A DNA stretch of 64,000 nt from Raineyella sp964402325 (GCA_964402325.1 CAYOBI010000002.1:1-64000), one strand, 5' to 3'; positions 49,892 to 57,545 are shown, counted from the stretch's first letter. The notes: generated by a model not told the origin, from the sequence alone. Numbers and translations: made by a program.

Positions 49892-50887
49892 GTGACCGGA
49901 ACCCGGCCCACCCAGGTGGACGTCGCACGCCTCGCCGGCGTGTCACGACAGACGGTGTCCCTGGTGGTGCTCGGCGACCCGCGGGTGTCCGAGGTCCGCC
50001 GCCGGGCGGTCCGGGAGGCGATGGAGCAGCTCGGGTACCGGCCCAACATGGCGGCCCGCGCGCTGGCGGCCGGGCGAACGGGCATGGTCGGCATCTCGCT
50101 GGCCGACCTCGGCAACCCCTTCCATGCCGACCTGGTCGAGGAGCTGCGCCGGCACTGCGAGGCGGCCGGGCTGATCCCCTTCATTGCGCCGGTGGGCGAG
50201 GACCCCCGGGAGGAGGCGGTCACCCTGAGCCGGTTCCTGCAGATGAACGTCGACGGCCTGATCCTGGTCTCCCCACTGGTGCCCGACGACGACCTGGCCG
50301 AGATCGGCCGGCAGGTGCCCACCGTGCTGGTCACCCGCAACCGCGGTCCGGTGACGGCGGACGTGGTGCACACCGACGACACCGGCGGCGCCCATCAGGC
50401 CGCCCGGCACCTGGTCGAGGCCGGATACGACCCGGTGGTGTACGTGGGCTTCGAGCGCGGGGTGAACGGCGACTCCTCGGCCGCCCGTCGGGCCGGCTAC
50501 CTGGCGGCGGTGGCGGAGGCCGGCCGGGAGCCGGTCGAGGTGCACGTCGACCTCGACCCGGGCCCGACGCTGGCCACCTCGGTCCGTCGGTACGGCCGGG
50601 GGATGGCGTTCTGCTGCCACCACGACCGGATCGCGTTGGCGGCCCTCGGTGTGCTCGCGGAGGCCGGGCTGCAGGCGGGTGAGGACGTCGGGGTGACCGG
50701 CTTCGACAACACGACGATCGCCGGGCACCCCCGGATCGCCCTGACCAGCGTCGACCAGGCCACCGGTGAGATGGCCCGCCGGGTGGTCGAGCTGATCGGT
50801 CAGAGGGGCGACGGGCGGACCGAGCGGACCGATGCCAAGGTTTCGGCGCGGCTGGTCGTCCGCCGCTCCAGCCTCCGCGTCATGTGA
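49892..50887 (+). CDS. LacI-family transcriptional regulator
   Basis: This 331-residue regulator has an N-terminal LacI helix-turn-helix (QVDVARLAGVSRQTVSLVV) and a hinge helix in NMAARALAAGRTGMVGI. The periplasmic-binding-protein-like effector domain ends with DVGVTGFDNTTIAGHPRIALTSV. GGAAGGGAAG precedes the GTG at 49892; upstream TTG and GTG codons in frame are less likely. It follows the iol locus and precedes an alcohol dehydrogenase gene. A perfect 12-bp TGGAGCGCTCCA palindrome 59 bases after its stop is a fitting operator. The effector is unknown, perhaps a sugar or polyol. Confidence 0.87.
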   Translation: MTGTRPTQVDVARLAGVSRQTVSLVVLGDPRVSEVRRRAVREAMEQLGYRPNMAARALAAGRTGMVGISLADLGNPFHADLVEELRRHCEAAGLIPFIAPVGEDPREEAVTLSRFLQMNVDGLILVSPLVPDDDLAEIGRQVPTVLVTRNRGPVTADVVHTDDTGGAHQAARHLVEAGYDPVVYVGFERGVNGDSSAARRAGYLAAVAEAGREPVEVHVDLDPGPTLATSVRRYGRGMAFCCHHDRIALAALGVLAEAGLQAGEDVGVTGFDNTTIAGHPRIALTSVDQATGEMARRVVELIGQRGDGRTERTDAKVSARLVVRRSSLRVM

Positions 50888-50903
50888 AAACCTTTCGAAA
50901 TTA

Positions 50904-50916
50904 ATGCCTGAACAAA
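50904..50916. promoter_or_regulatory. weak copy of the inositol-type palindrome
   Basis: ATGC-CTGA-ACAAA lies 17 bases after the LacI gene stop. It keeps the ACAAA half only. Confidence 0.3.
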
Positions 50917-50945
50917 TGATCTCGCGACGGCGTGCGGTCAGGTAG

Positions 50946-50957
50946 TGGAGCGCTCCA
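50946..50957. promoter_or_regulatory. LacI-type operator palindrome
   Basis: TGGAGCGCTCCA is a perfect 12-bp palindrome with the central CG that LacI-family hinge helices bind. It lies between the LacI gene and the alcohol dehydrogenase gene. Confidence 0.6.
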
Positions 50958-51057
50958 AGAAGGCATCCCACCAGGGTTCCCGACTCGACCCCGCCCTCCG
51001 GCAGGAGTGTGCGGCCGGCAACCCGCTTGCCGCCGACGCCACTCCCTTCGTCGACAA

Positions 51058-51103
51058 TTTGTCCTAACAAAGTCTTCACAAGGAGGGGTTTGACCGATAG
51101 TCT
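51058..51103 (+). promoter_or_regulatory. alcohol dehydrogenase promoter with inositol-type operator
   Basis: TTTGT-CCTA-ACAAA (51058-51071) is a perfect 5-4-5 palindrome. It is followed directly by TTCACA (51075-51080), a 17-base spacer and TAGTCT (51098-51103). The site matches the one at iolC in form and placement, so the GntR protein may also control this gene. Confidence 0.6.
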
Positions 51104-51167
51104 GGTGGCGGAGGTTCGCTGAGAAGGGCGAACTGACGAGGCGCTGACTCCAACGAAGGGTTCACAA

Positions 51168-52304
51168 ATGTCTGCACAAATCCCGTCCACCATGAGGGCT
51201 GCGGTCCTCCGTGACCCGGCCGAGGGACTCCGGGTCGAGGAGATCCGGACCCCCCACCCGAAGGCCGGCGAGGTGCTGATCCGCGTCGCCGCCTGCGGCC
51301 TGTGCCACTCGGACCTGCACGTGCTGGGCGGGGCGATCGCCTTCCCGCTGCCGGCGGTCGTCGGGCACGAGGTGTCCGGCGAGATCGTCGAGGTCGGCCC
51401 GGGCAACGAGAACACCGGGCTGGCCGTCGGGCAGCAGGTCGCCGGGGCGTTCCTGATGCCGTGCGGGCAGTGCGAGGCCTGCGCCTCCGGACGGGACGAC
51501 CTGTGCGGGCCGTTCTTCGAGCTCAACCGCCTCCAGGGTCGGCTCTACGACGGCACCACCCGGCTGGCCACCCTCGACGGCGATCCCATCGCGATGTACT
51601 CGATGGGTGGCCTGGCCGAGTACGCCGTCATCCCGTCGACGTCGGTCACCCCGGTGCCGGACGACTTCGACGTGGTGCCCGGCGCCATCCTCGGCTGCGC
51701 GGCGATGACCGCGTACGGGGCGGTCCGCCGGGGCGCCGACCTGCGCAGCGGCGAGACCGTGGCCGTGGTGGCCACCGGTGGCGTCGGCTCGACGATCATC
51801 CCGATCGCCCGGTCCTTCGGTGCCCGGCGGATCGTGGCGATCGACGTCTCCGACGAGAAGCTGGCGGACGCCCGGGCGCTCGGCGCCACGGACGTGGTCA
51901 ACTCGGCCACCTCGGACGACGTCCGGGCCGAGGTCTTCGCCGTCACCGGCGGCCGCGGGGTCGACGTCGCGTTCGAGGCGCTGGGGCGCCCGGAGACCTG
52001 GACCACCGCGCTCGACGTCCTCGCGGACGGCGGCCGGATGGTGCCGATCGGGCTGGGGGCGGGGGTGCAGACCGCGCAGGTGGAGATCAACCGCACCGTC
52101 CGCCGGTCCCAGTCCATCATCGGATCGTACGGGGCGCGGACCCGCCAGGACCTGCCCGAGGTCGTCCGGCTGGCCGCCGCCGGCGTGATCGACTACCGCG
52201 GCCTGGTCAGTCGGCGCTACCCGCTGGAGCAGGTGGCCGACGGGTATGCGGCCTTGCGCCGTGGGGAGATCCGTGGGCGGGCCGTCGTCGACATGTCGCT
52301 GTGA
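51168..52304 (+). CDS. zinc-dependent alcohol dehydrogenase (MDR family)
   Basis: This 378-residue class III-like alcohol dehydrogenase has the catalytic zinc Cys in AACGLCHSDLH, VVGHEVSGEIVEVG, the four-Cys structural zinc site CGQCEACASGRDDLC and a nucleotide-binding VAVVATGGVGSTIIP. The substrate is not predictable. Two operator types lie upstream: a LacI-like palindrome and a TTTGT-N4-ACAAA palindrome. This suggests joint control with the polyol or inositol genes. A hairpin follows the stop. Confidence 0.87.
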   Translation: MSAQIPSTMRAAVLRDPAEGLRVEEIRTPHPKAGEVLIRVAACGLCHSDLHVLGGAIAFPLPAVVGHEVSGEIVEVGPGNENTGLAVGQQVAGAFLMPCGQCEACASGRDDLCGPFFELNRLQGRLYDGTTRLATLDGDPIAMYSMGGLAEYAVIPSTSVTPVPDDFDVVPGAILGCAAMTAYGAVRRGADLRSGETVAVVATGGVGSTIIPIARSFGARRIVAIDVSDEKLADARALGATDVVNSATSDDVRAEVFAVTGGRGVDVAFEALGRPETWTTALDVLADGGRMVPIGLGAGVQTAQVEINRTVRRSQSIIGSYGARTRQDLPEVVRLAAAGVIDYRGLVSRRYPLEQVADGYAALRRGEIRGRAVVDMSL

Positions 52305-52310
52305 CCGTCG

Positions 52311-52336
52311 CTGGGCCCGCCCACGGGCGGGCTCAG
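52311..52336. terminator. terminator between the alcohol dehydrogenase and a convergent small gene
   Basis: The arms 52311-52321 and 52326-52336 pair over 11 positions (one G-T pair, core GCCCGCC/GGCGGGC) around a 4-base loop. The hairpin overlaps the stop codon of the small convergent gene and can serve both strands. Confidence 0.65.
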
Positions 52337-52548
52337 CGGTCCAGCAGGGAGAAGGCGTGCGTGGTGGTGGCGGCGCAGGCGGTCAGCCCGGCGGCGATGG
52401 CCAGGATCGGCGCGCTGAGGACGACGGAGGCGACGACGAGGCCGGCGCAGACCAGCAGGAGCGCGAGCAGGCCGATCGGGAGACCGGCGGGGCGGCGGCT
52501 GTCCAGCGTGGTGCGGGGGGCGGCGATGTGGGTGGTGACGGTCGACAT
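52333..52548 (-). CDS. small membrane protein of unknown function
   Basis: This 71-residue protein has a polar N-terminus (MSTVTTHIAAPRTTLDSRR) and two hydrophobic segments, IGLLALLLVCAGLVVASVVL and ILAIAAGLTACAATTT. AGGAGA precedes the ATG at 52548. No family is recognised. It is separated by 98 bases from the fprA stop upstream, so it may be read from the oxygenase-fprA transcript or from its own AT-rich upstream stretch. Confidence 0.6.
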   Translation of the reverse strand: MSTVTTHIAAPRTTLDSRRPAGLPIGLLALLLVCAGLVVASVVLSAPILAIAAGLTACAATTTHAFSLLDR

Positions 52549-52642
52549 GACATTTCTCCTGTCATTTGCGGGCGACCGTTCCTGAGCCAACGACCGTGGT
52601 GGCTCAGCACGGTCGTTGTGCTTGGTGTTTACCTTCGATCAA

Positions 52643-52656
52643 TATGTTAGTACAAA
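52643..52656. promoter_or_regulatory. inositol-type palindrome near the fprA stop
   Basis: TATGT-TAGT-ACAAA overlaps the fprA stop codon, 95 bases upstream of the small membrane protein gene. It may be a chance match. Confidence 0.3.
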
Positions 52657-54035
52657 GTCTGGGGTGGTGGGGAAGCGGGGGTCCCGCCGGGCGGCACGGC
52701 CTCCCGGCACAGCCGCATCAGCTCGGCCCAGGCGCTGATCTTCACCCGGCTCCGGCCGAGCGCCTCGCCACGGGCCTGCTCGGCCGCGTCGATCGCCAGC
52801 CAGTCGTCGTACGTGGTCGGACGGACCCCCGCCAGGGCCAGGCGAGGCAGCGGGTCGTCCGGGTGACCGGGGGCCGGCGGCAGGTCCTCGAGCAGGTGGC
52901 CGACGGTCTCGGCGGCGTCGGACTTGTTCGTGCCGATGACACCGATCGGGCCCCGCTTGATCCAGCCGGTGACGTACTCGCCGCGCTGCACCCGGCCGGT
53001 GGCGTCGAGCACCCGCCCCTCCTGGTTGGGCACCACTCCGCGCTCCTCGTCGAACGGCACCTCGGGCAGCCGGGTGCTCCGGTAGCCGATGGAGCGCAGC
53101 ACCAGATCCGCCGGGACGGTGCGGACCTCGCCGGTGGCCTGCATCGCGCCGTCCGGGCCGAGCCGGGTGCCGGCCAGGTCGAGGGCCTCGACCCGGTCGG
53201 TGCCGTGCAGGGCGACCGGGCGGTGCCAGAACAGGAAGTGCAGCCGGCGGCGGACCGGGGTCGGGTCGGGCCGGACGGCGACCTCCCGCAGAGCCTCGAT
53301 GTTGGCCGTGGTCCGGCGGTCCAGACCGGCCGCGTCGATCCCCTCGAAAGCGCCCGCCTCGACGGTCACCGCCAGGCCCGGCGTGGCCAGGAGTTCGCGG
53401 AGCTCCTTGGTGGTGTAGCTGGCGAACTGTGGGCCGCGGCGTCCGATGATCCAGATGTCGGTGACCGCGGAGCCGGCCAGCTCGGCCAGCACCGGCTCCG
53501 GCATGTCGGTGCCGGCGAGGGTGGCCGGGTCCTTGGCCAGGATCCGGGCCACGTCGACGGCCACGTTGCCGACCCCGACGCAGGCCACGGAGCGTACGCC
53601 CCGCAGCGACTGGGGGTTGGCGTCGGGATGGCCCCCGTACCAGGCGACGAACTGGCGCGCCGACCCGCTGCCGGGCAGGTCCTCGCCGGGCACCCGCATC
53701 ATCAGGTCGCCGGAGGCGCCGACCGCGTACACCACCGCGTCGTACGCCCCGACCAGGGCGCGCCGGGTGACGTCGCGGCCCAGCTCGACGGTACCCAGGA
53801 AGCGGACCCGGTCCGAGTCGAAGGTGTGGGCCAGGGCGCGGGCGACCGAGCGGATGCTGGTGTGGTCCGGCGCCACCCCGTACCGGAGCAGACCGAAGGG
53901 TGTCGGCAACCGGTCGAACAGGTCGACCAGCACCGGCACCTGCTGCTGGCCGACGAGGTGCTGGGCGGCGAACAGGCCGGCGGGCCCCGCCCCGACGATG
54001 GCGATCCGGTAGGGGGTGGGCGACGCCTCGACCAT
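52647..54035 (-). CDS. fprA: FprA-type ferredoxin/adrenodoxin--NADP reductase
   Basis: This 462-residue flavoprotein transfers electrons between NADPH and ferredoxins. It has the FAD motif IVGAGPAGLFAAQHL, PFGLLRYGVAPDH, the NADPH motif CVGVGNVAVDVARIL and the family C-terminal segment GWIKRGPIGVIGTNKSD. Length and motifs match mycobacterial FprA. It lies 38 bases downstream of a 2OG-Fe(II) oxygenase gene in the same direction, behind a leader peptide, so the two are probably co-transcribed. No ferredoxin gene is adjacent. Confidence 0.92.
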   Translation of the reverse strand: MVEASPTPYRIAIVGAGPAGLFAAQHLVGQQQVPVLVDLFDRLPTPFGLLRYGVAPDHTSIRSVARALAHTFDSDRVRFLGTVELGRDVTRRALVGAYDAVVYAVGASGDLMMRVPGEDLPGSGSARQFVAWYGGHPDANPQSLRGVRSVACVGVGNVAVDVARILAKDPATLAGTDMPEPVLAELAGSAVTDIWIIGRRGPQFASYTTKELRELLATPGLAVTVEAGAFEGIDAAGLDRRTTANIEALREVAVRPDPTPVRRRLHFLFWHRPVALHGTDRVEALDLAGTRLGPDGAMQATGEVRTVPADLVLRSIGYRSTRLPEVPFDEERGVVPNQEGRVLDATGRVQRGEYVTGWIKRGPIGVIGTNKSDAAETVGHLLEDLPPAPGHPDDPLPRLALAGVRPTTYDDWLAIDAAEQARGEALGRSRVKISAWAELMRLCREAVPPGGTPASPPPQTLY

Positions 54036-54073
54036 GCCGACTCCTTCGTCAGGGTGGCGCCGAGCCTAGCCGG

Positions 54074-54958
54074 TCAGGCGGCCAGCGGCCACTCCCCGGC
54101 GGTCAGGTGGGCCAGGTCGAGCCGGTCCGCCAGCACCCCGTACGGGGCGTCGTAGGTGTAGGTCAGCGAGACCCGTTCCCGGCCGGTCGGGGTGAGTCGG
54201 TGCGGGGCGGCGCGCAGGTAGCCGTCAGTGACGTCCTCCAGCAGGTCGCCGACGGTGACCAGGAAGGCGCCCGGCAGCCCGTCCGCGGGCACCCAGTGGT
54301 GGTCGACGAGGATCCGGTCGCCCCCGCTCCACGCGTCGAGCCAGCGCAGGGTGAGGGCGCCGGCGTCGGTGTGCGACGCGATCGGGTGCTCGGCGCCGTC
54401 GGTGCCGAGCTCGCGGGACACCGAGGTCCAGGTCGCCGGGTCGCCGGCGAAGATCCGGTCGAACACGTCGGGGTCGAGTTCCAGGCCGACGGCCAGCTGC
54501 CGCAGCAGCGCCCGGGCGACCTCCGTCGCCCGGTCCTGGAACGTCAGCGTCCGGTCCCGCAGGGCGGGCAGCCGGTCGGGCCACTGGTTCGGGCCGACCA
54601 GCGACTCGCCGGGGCGGGTCCGGCTCCCGGCCGGGATGACGGGCAGCTCGGCGCCGACGTCGAACTGTTCGCGCCAGCCCTCGGCCGGTCCCTGGCCGAA
54701 CGTGGTCCAGCCGCGGAACTGCTCGGAGCGGGCGGTGTCGACGGCGGCCTTCTCGGCGGTCGGCAGGGCGAAGAACAGCCGGGCCAGGTCGAGGACCTGG
54801 CCGGGGACCTCGGGACGGATCCCGTGACCGGTGAGCAGGAACGCGCCGCTCTCGCGGGCGACGGTGCGCAGGTCGTCGGGGCGCAGTGCGCCGAGGTCGA
54901 GGACGGGGAGGATGGACGGACGGGTGAGCGGGGCATGGCTGATCGTGTGCACGGACAC
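54074..54958 (-). CDS. isopenicillin N synthase-like 2OG-Fe(II) oxygenase, paralogue of the metQNI-linked one
   Basis: This 294-residue oxygenase shares fold and phrases with the protein at 33503-34492, for example SEQFRGWTTFG and SLVGPNQWPDRLPALR. Iron ligands are H-x-D in IASHTDAGAL and His in RAAPHRLTPT, and the cosubstrate Arg/Ser are in ERVSLTYTY. I took the GTG at 54958, with AGGAG about 8 nt upstream; a second GTG lies two codons later. It is the first full gene after a 30-codon leader ORF and is followed by fprA. The substrate is unknown. Confidence 0.85.
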   Translation of the reverse strand: MSVHTISHAPLTRPSILPVLDLGALRPDDLRTVARESGAFLLTGHGIRPEVPGQVLDLARLFFALPTAEKAAVDTARSEQFRGWTTFGQGPAEGWREQFDVGAELPVIPAGSRTRPGESLVGPNQWPDRLPALRDRTLTFQDRATEVARALLRQLAVGLELDPDVFDRIFAGDPATWTSVSRELGTDGAEHPIASHTDAGALTLRWLDAWSGGDRILVDHHWVPADGLPGAFLVTVGDLLEDVTDGYLRAAPHRLTPTGRERVSLTYTYDAPYGVLADRLDLAHLTAGEWPLAA

Positions 54959-55022
54959 GGGAGACTCCTGATGACAAGCAGAGAAAGGGTGGGGATCGTC
55001 CGGGGACGCGCCGAGGCGCCGG

Positions 55023-55047
55023 GCGCTGGGGCCGACGGGCTCAGCGC
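55023..55047 (-). promoter_or_regulatory. hairpin over the leader stop codon (putative attenuator), second copy
   Basis: GCGCTG at 55023-55028 pairs with CAGCGC at 55042-55047, enclosing a GC-rich loop. The block 55023-55059 aligns to 34553-34590 with few differences, including the shared AGCATTCGC that encodes the R-M-L start of the leader tail. Confidence 0.6.
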
Positions 55048-55133
55048 GACAGCATTCGCGCGCACCGACACGCACGACACGGCATCGCCGCGACGGCGGC
55101 GACGGGGTGCGGGGCGGGGGCGATGTACGACAT
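55041..55133 (-). CDS. leader peptide with CRACRC cluster upstream of oxygenase-fprA
   Basis: A 30-codon ORF begins at ATG 55133 with AGGAG 5-9 nt upstream. The peptide begins MSYIAPAPHP and ends CRACRCARMLSR before TGA at 55041. It shares APHP and the R-M-L-x-R terminus with the leader at 34572-34619, and its stop codon also lies in a conserved GCGCTG/CAGCGC hairpin. Three Cys codons within six near the end suggest that ribosome speed could report cysteinyl-tRNA supply. The other leader lacks cysteine, so this may be locus-specific. Confidence 0.7.
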   Translation of the reverse strand: MSYIAPAPHPVAAVAAMPCRACRCARMLSR

Positions 55134-55162
55134 TTCACTCCTGACAGATGCTTGCTCGAGAA

Positions 55163-55191
55163 ACATTAGGGGAACTTCTGGGTCGGATCAA
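55163..55191 (-). promoter_or_regulatory. promoter of the leader-oxygenase-fprA operon
   Basis: On the minus strand TTGATC (55186-55191), a 17-base spacer and TAATGT (55163-55168) form a good housekeeping-type promoter about 30 nt before the leader ATG. Confidence 0.6.
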
Positions 55192-55253
55192 CCCTTGTGA
55201 TGGCTGCGACCGCTTACCGTGGTGTCACCCCGATCTCGAAGGCGAGGTACGCG

Positions 55254-55439
55254 ATGTCCACCGAACACAGGTCCGGCACGGCCGCCCTGGTGATCACGAT
55301 GTGGGAGCAGTACGGCGCCGGGATGGCCGAGGTCGCCGAGCTGGTCGCCCGGGCGCTGTCCCTGCCGGTGACCGGCCCGGCCGCCGACCGTACGGAACTC
55401 CTGCCGGAACCGCGCCGCCGTCCTACGGTGGGAACATGA
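55254..55439 (+). CDS. short cytidylate-kinase-like fragment coupled to the amidohydrolase gene
   Basis: This 61-codon ORF starts at ATG 55254 and ends with a TGA overlapping the next ATG by 4 bp. The segment LVITMWEQYGAGMAEVAELVARALSLPV resembles the N-terminal nucleotide-binding strand and helix of cytidylate kinase-like proteins (E-Y-G-x-G form), which are normally over 200 residues. It therefore looks like an N-terminal remnant kept for translational coupling, or a real short protein. The family call is by eye and uncertain. The 4-bp overlap argues that it is translated. Confidence 0.45.
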   Translation: MSTEHRSGTAALVITMWEQYGAGMAEVAELVARALSLPVTGPAADRTELLPEPRRRPTVGT

Positions 55440-56365
55440 GCCCGGGCTACCCAGCACTTCGCCAGGTCGACGTCCACACCCATGCGCTGCCGCGGCCGCT
55501 GCTGGACTGGCTGGCGGCGGAGGGGCTGGCCGACCTCGTCGAGGGGACGGTCCCGGTCGAGGCGTACGACGTCGCGGCCCGGCTGGCCGTGATGGACGAG
55601 GTGGGGGTCGAGGTACACGCGGTGGGGATCTCCCCGCACCTGCGCGCCCCGCTGTCGACCGACGAGGCGCTCGTCCGGGAGCTGACCCGGCGCAGCAACG
55701 AGGCGCTGGCGGAGTTCGTCGCGCAGGCCCCGGACCAGCTGGTCGCGCTGGCCGGCGTCCCGGTCGGCCTGCCCGACGCCGCCGACGAGGTGCGCTACTG
55801 CCTCGACGAGCTGGGGATGGCCGGGGTCACCCTCGGCACCCGGGGCGCCGGCCGCGACCTGGTCGACCCGTTGCACACGCCGCTGTGGGAGCTGCTGGCC
55901 GAGCGCCGGGTGTTCACCCTGCTGCACCCGGCCGCCGGGCCGGGCCGGGCCGGCTCGGTCGCCACCGCGATCGACGTCGCTCTCGGTGTCACCTCACTGC
56001 TGCACGCCGGCATCCTCGAGACCTACGACGTGCCGCTCTGCCTGGCCTACGGCGGCGGGGCCCTGCCGGCGCTGCGCGGCATGCTGCAGCGCGGCTGGGA
56101 GCGGCTCGACGAGGGCCCGGGGCTGCGGCACTCCCCGCTGGACCAACTGCGCCGGCTCTACTACGACACCGCCACCTTCGACACCCTGCAGCTGCAGCAA
56201 CTGGTCGAGTTCGCCGGCCCCGCACACGTGGTGATGGGCAGCGACTTCCCGGCCCCGCTGGGCGACGCCGACCCGATCGGGGTGGTGGAGGCCTGCCAGT
56301 TCGGCCCGGTGCAGGAGATGATCACCGGGGTGACCGCGACGTCCCTGCTGGGGCTGGCCGGCTGA
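55436..56365 (+). CDS. amidohydrolase-family (ACMSD-like) metal-dependent hydrolase/decarboxylase
   Basis: This 309-residue protein belongs to the amidohydrolase_2/ACMSD-like group. The metal ligand pair H-x-H is in VDVHTHALP, a further His in TLLHPAAGP and the Asp in MGSDFPAPLGD. The usual A-H-G-G-G segment reads CLAYGGGALP, a Tyr in place of a ligand or active-site His. Relatives decarboxylate aromatic-derived acids or hydrolyse lactones. The substrate is unknown. It is coupled to the short ORF before it and stands apart from the aromatic-type cluster at the start of the window. Confidence 0.78.
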   Translation: MSPGYPALRQVDVHTHALPRPLLDWLAAEGLADLVEGTVPVEAYDVAARLAVMDEVGVEVHAVGISPHLRAPLSTDEALVRELTRRSNEALAEFVAQAPDQLVALAGVPVGLPDAADEVRYCLDELGMAGVTLGTRGAGRDLVDPLHTPLWELLAERRVFTLLHPAAGPGRAGSVATAIDVALGVTSLLHAGILETYDVPLCLAYGGGALPALRGMLQRGWERLDEGPGLRHSPLDQLRRLYYDTATFDTLQLQQLVEFAGPAHVVMGSDFPAPLGDADPIGVVEACQFGPVQEMITGVTATSLLGLAG

Positions 56366-56368
56366 GGT

Positions 56369-56824
56369 TCAGCGGCCGGTGCCGCGCAGCGACCCGGTGG
56401 TGGGGTCGGCGGAGACGGCGACGCAGACCGTCGGGGCGGGGGTGGCCCGGTCCCAGGCCTGCCCCGAGGCGGTGAGCACCCGGACGGTCACGCTGCTGCG
56501 GTCGAGGGTGGTGCCCACGTACGGCTCGAACGCCCCGGTGCACGGGTCGCCCGCAGCCGTGCCGTCCACGACGGCGAACACCTCGCCGGTGTGGTCGATC
56601 TCGCAGCCCAGCACCTCCAGGTAGGACACTTTCCCGTCGCGCGGCAGCCGGTCGGCGGCCACGCACATCCCGGTGCGGACGTCGGCCAGGTGCACCATCG
56701 TCGCCGGTGGCGGCGTCGCCGGCTTGGGGGTGGCCATCAGGGTCTGCGAACCGGTGGTGCAGCCCGCCAGCGGCAGGGCCAGCGCCAGGGCCAGCAGCAT
56801 CCCGGCGCGCGCCGGTCCGGACAT
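56369..56824 (-). CDS. lipoprotein with septum-formation-like domain
   Basis: This 151-residue secreted protein has a signal peptide and lipobox LALPLAGC (Cys22). The mature part contains paired cysteines in VRTGMCVAA, VLGCEIDHTGEVFAVV and GDPCTGAFEPYVG, the pattern of the actinobacterial septum formation family (DUF4190-linked and related proteins). It probably sits on the outer face of the membrane. It ends 3 bases from the convergent amidohydrolase stop and follows the degenerate ABC protein by 11 bases, so it is likely in the same minus-strand unit. Confidence 0.72.
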   Translation of the reverse strand: MSGPARAGMLLALALALPLAGCTTGSQTLMATPKPATPPPATMVHLADVRTGMCVAADRLPRDGKVSYLEVLGCEIDHTGEVFAVVDGTAAGDPCTGAFEPYVGTTLDRSSVTVRVLTASGQAWDRATPAPTVCVAVSADPTTGSLRGTGR

Positions 56825-56835
56825 CGTCGGTCTCC

Positions 56836-57480
56836 TCAGAGCAGACGGCCCTCGGCCGTCAGCAGTCGGGTACGGGACCCCTGGGGCAGGCCGTCCAGCA
56901 GTGAGTCGGTGACCGCGAGGACGGCGCCGCCGCGGCGGGCCCGGGCCGCGACCCGGTCGCGCACCTCGTCGGTCGTGTGGTTGGTGACGTCCACCAGCAC
57001 CACCGGGGCGGGGTGCAGCAGGGTGACGGCGATCGGCAGCACGCTGCGGTCGGAGCCGCGGGTGTCGCCGACCCGGATGTCGACGGCGTGGCCGTGCCCG
57101 AGCGCGGCCAGTTCGCTGGCCGCGTCCTCGACCGTACGGTGGGCGAGCTCGGCGACGGCGTGGGCGCAGCTCAGTGCCGGGTGCGGGGCGCGCAGAGTGC
57201 TGCTGCAGACGATGCCGCGGCGGCGGACGGCGACCACGTCGTTGGCGCAGGCCACGGCCAGGTCGGTGCACCCCTCCGGGTCGCGGTAGACCAGGTGCCC
57301 GGAGGTGAGGGCACAGTGCCCACTGACCAGGCGCAGCAGGTTGCGCCTGGTGCGCTCCTCGGCGGCGGTCACCACGGTGAGCCGCCCGGAGGTCAGCTCG
57401 AGATCGACGTCCCGGACGGTCGCAGCCCCCGGGAGGTCACCGTTGAGCGCGGTGGCCACCAGACTGACCGGCCCGGACAT
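56836..57480 (-). CDS. degenerate ABC-type ATPase-like protein
   Basis: This 214-residue protein follows the layout of a small ABC ATPase. VRDVDLELTSGRLTVVTAAEE precedes a helix RRNLLRLVSG in the place of Walker A, but the G-x-x-G-x-G-K-S/T loop is missing. The Walker B-like strand PVVLVDVTN lacks the catalytic Glu, and GAVLAVTDSL is in the switch position. No LSGGQ signature is visible. ATP hydrolysis is therefore unlikely. No permease gene is adjacent. It may be a nucleotide-free regulatory relative. The assignment is by pattern and moderately sure. Confidence 0.5.
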   Translation of the reverse strand: MSGPVSLVATALNGDLPGAATVRDVDLELTSGRLTVVTAAEERTRRNLLRLVSGHCALTSGHLVYRDPEGCTDLAVACANDVVAVRRRGIVCSSTLRAPHPALSCAHAVAELAHRTVEDAASELAALGHGHAVDIRVGDTRGSDRSVLPIAVTLLHPAPVVLVDVTNHTTDEVRDRVAARARRGGAVLAVTDSLLDGLPQGSRTRLLTAEGRLL

Positions 57481-57545
57481 CACGGGCCCGCCGGGGGGAT
57501 GCGGGGGGACACGGAGGCGACGGTACCAGCATCGGTGACCGCCGG

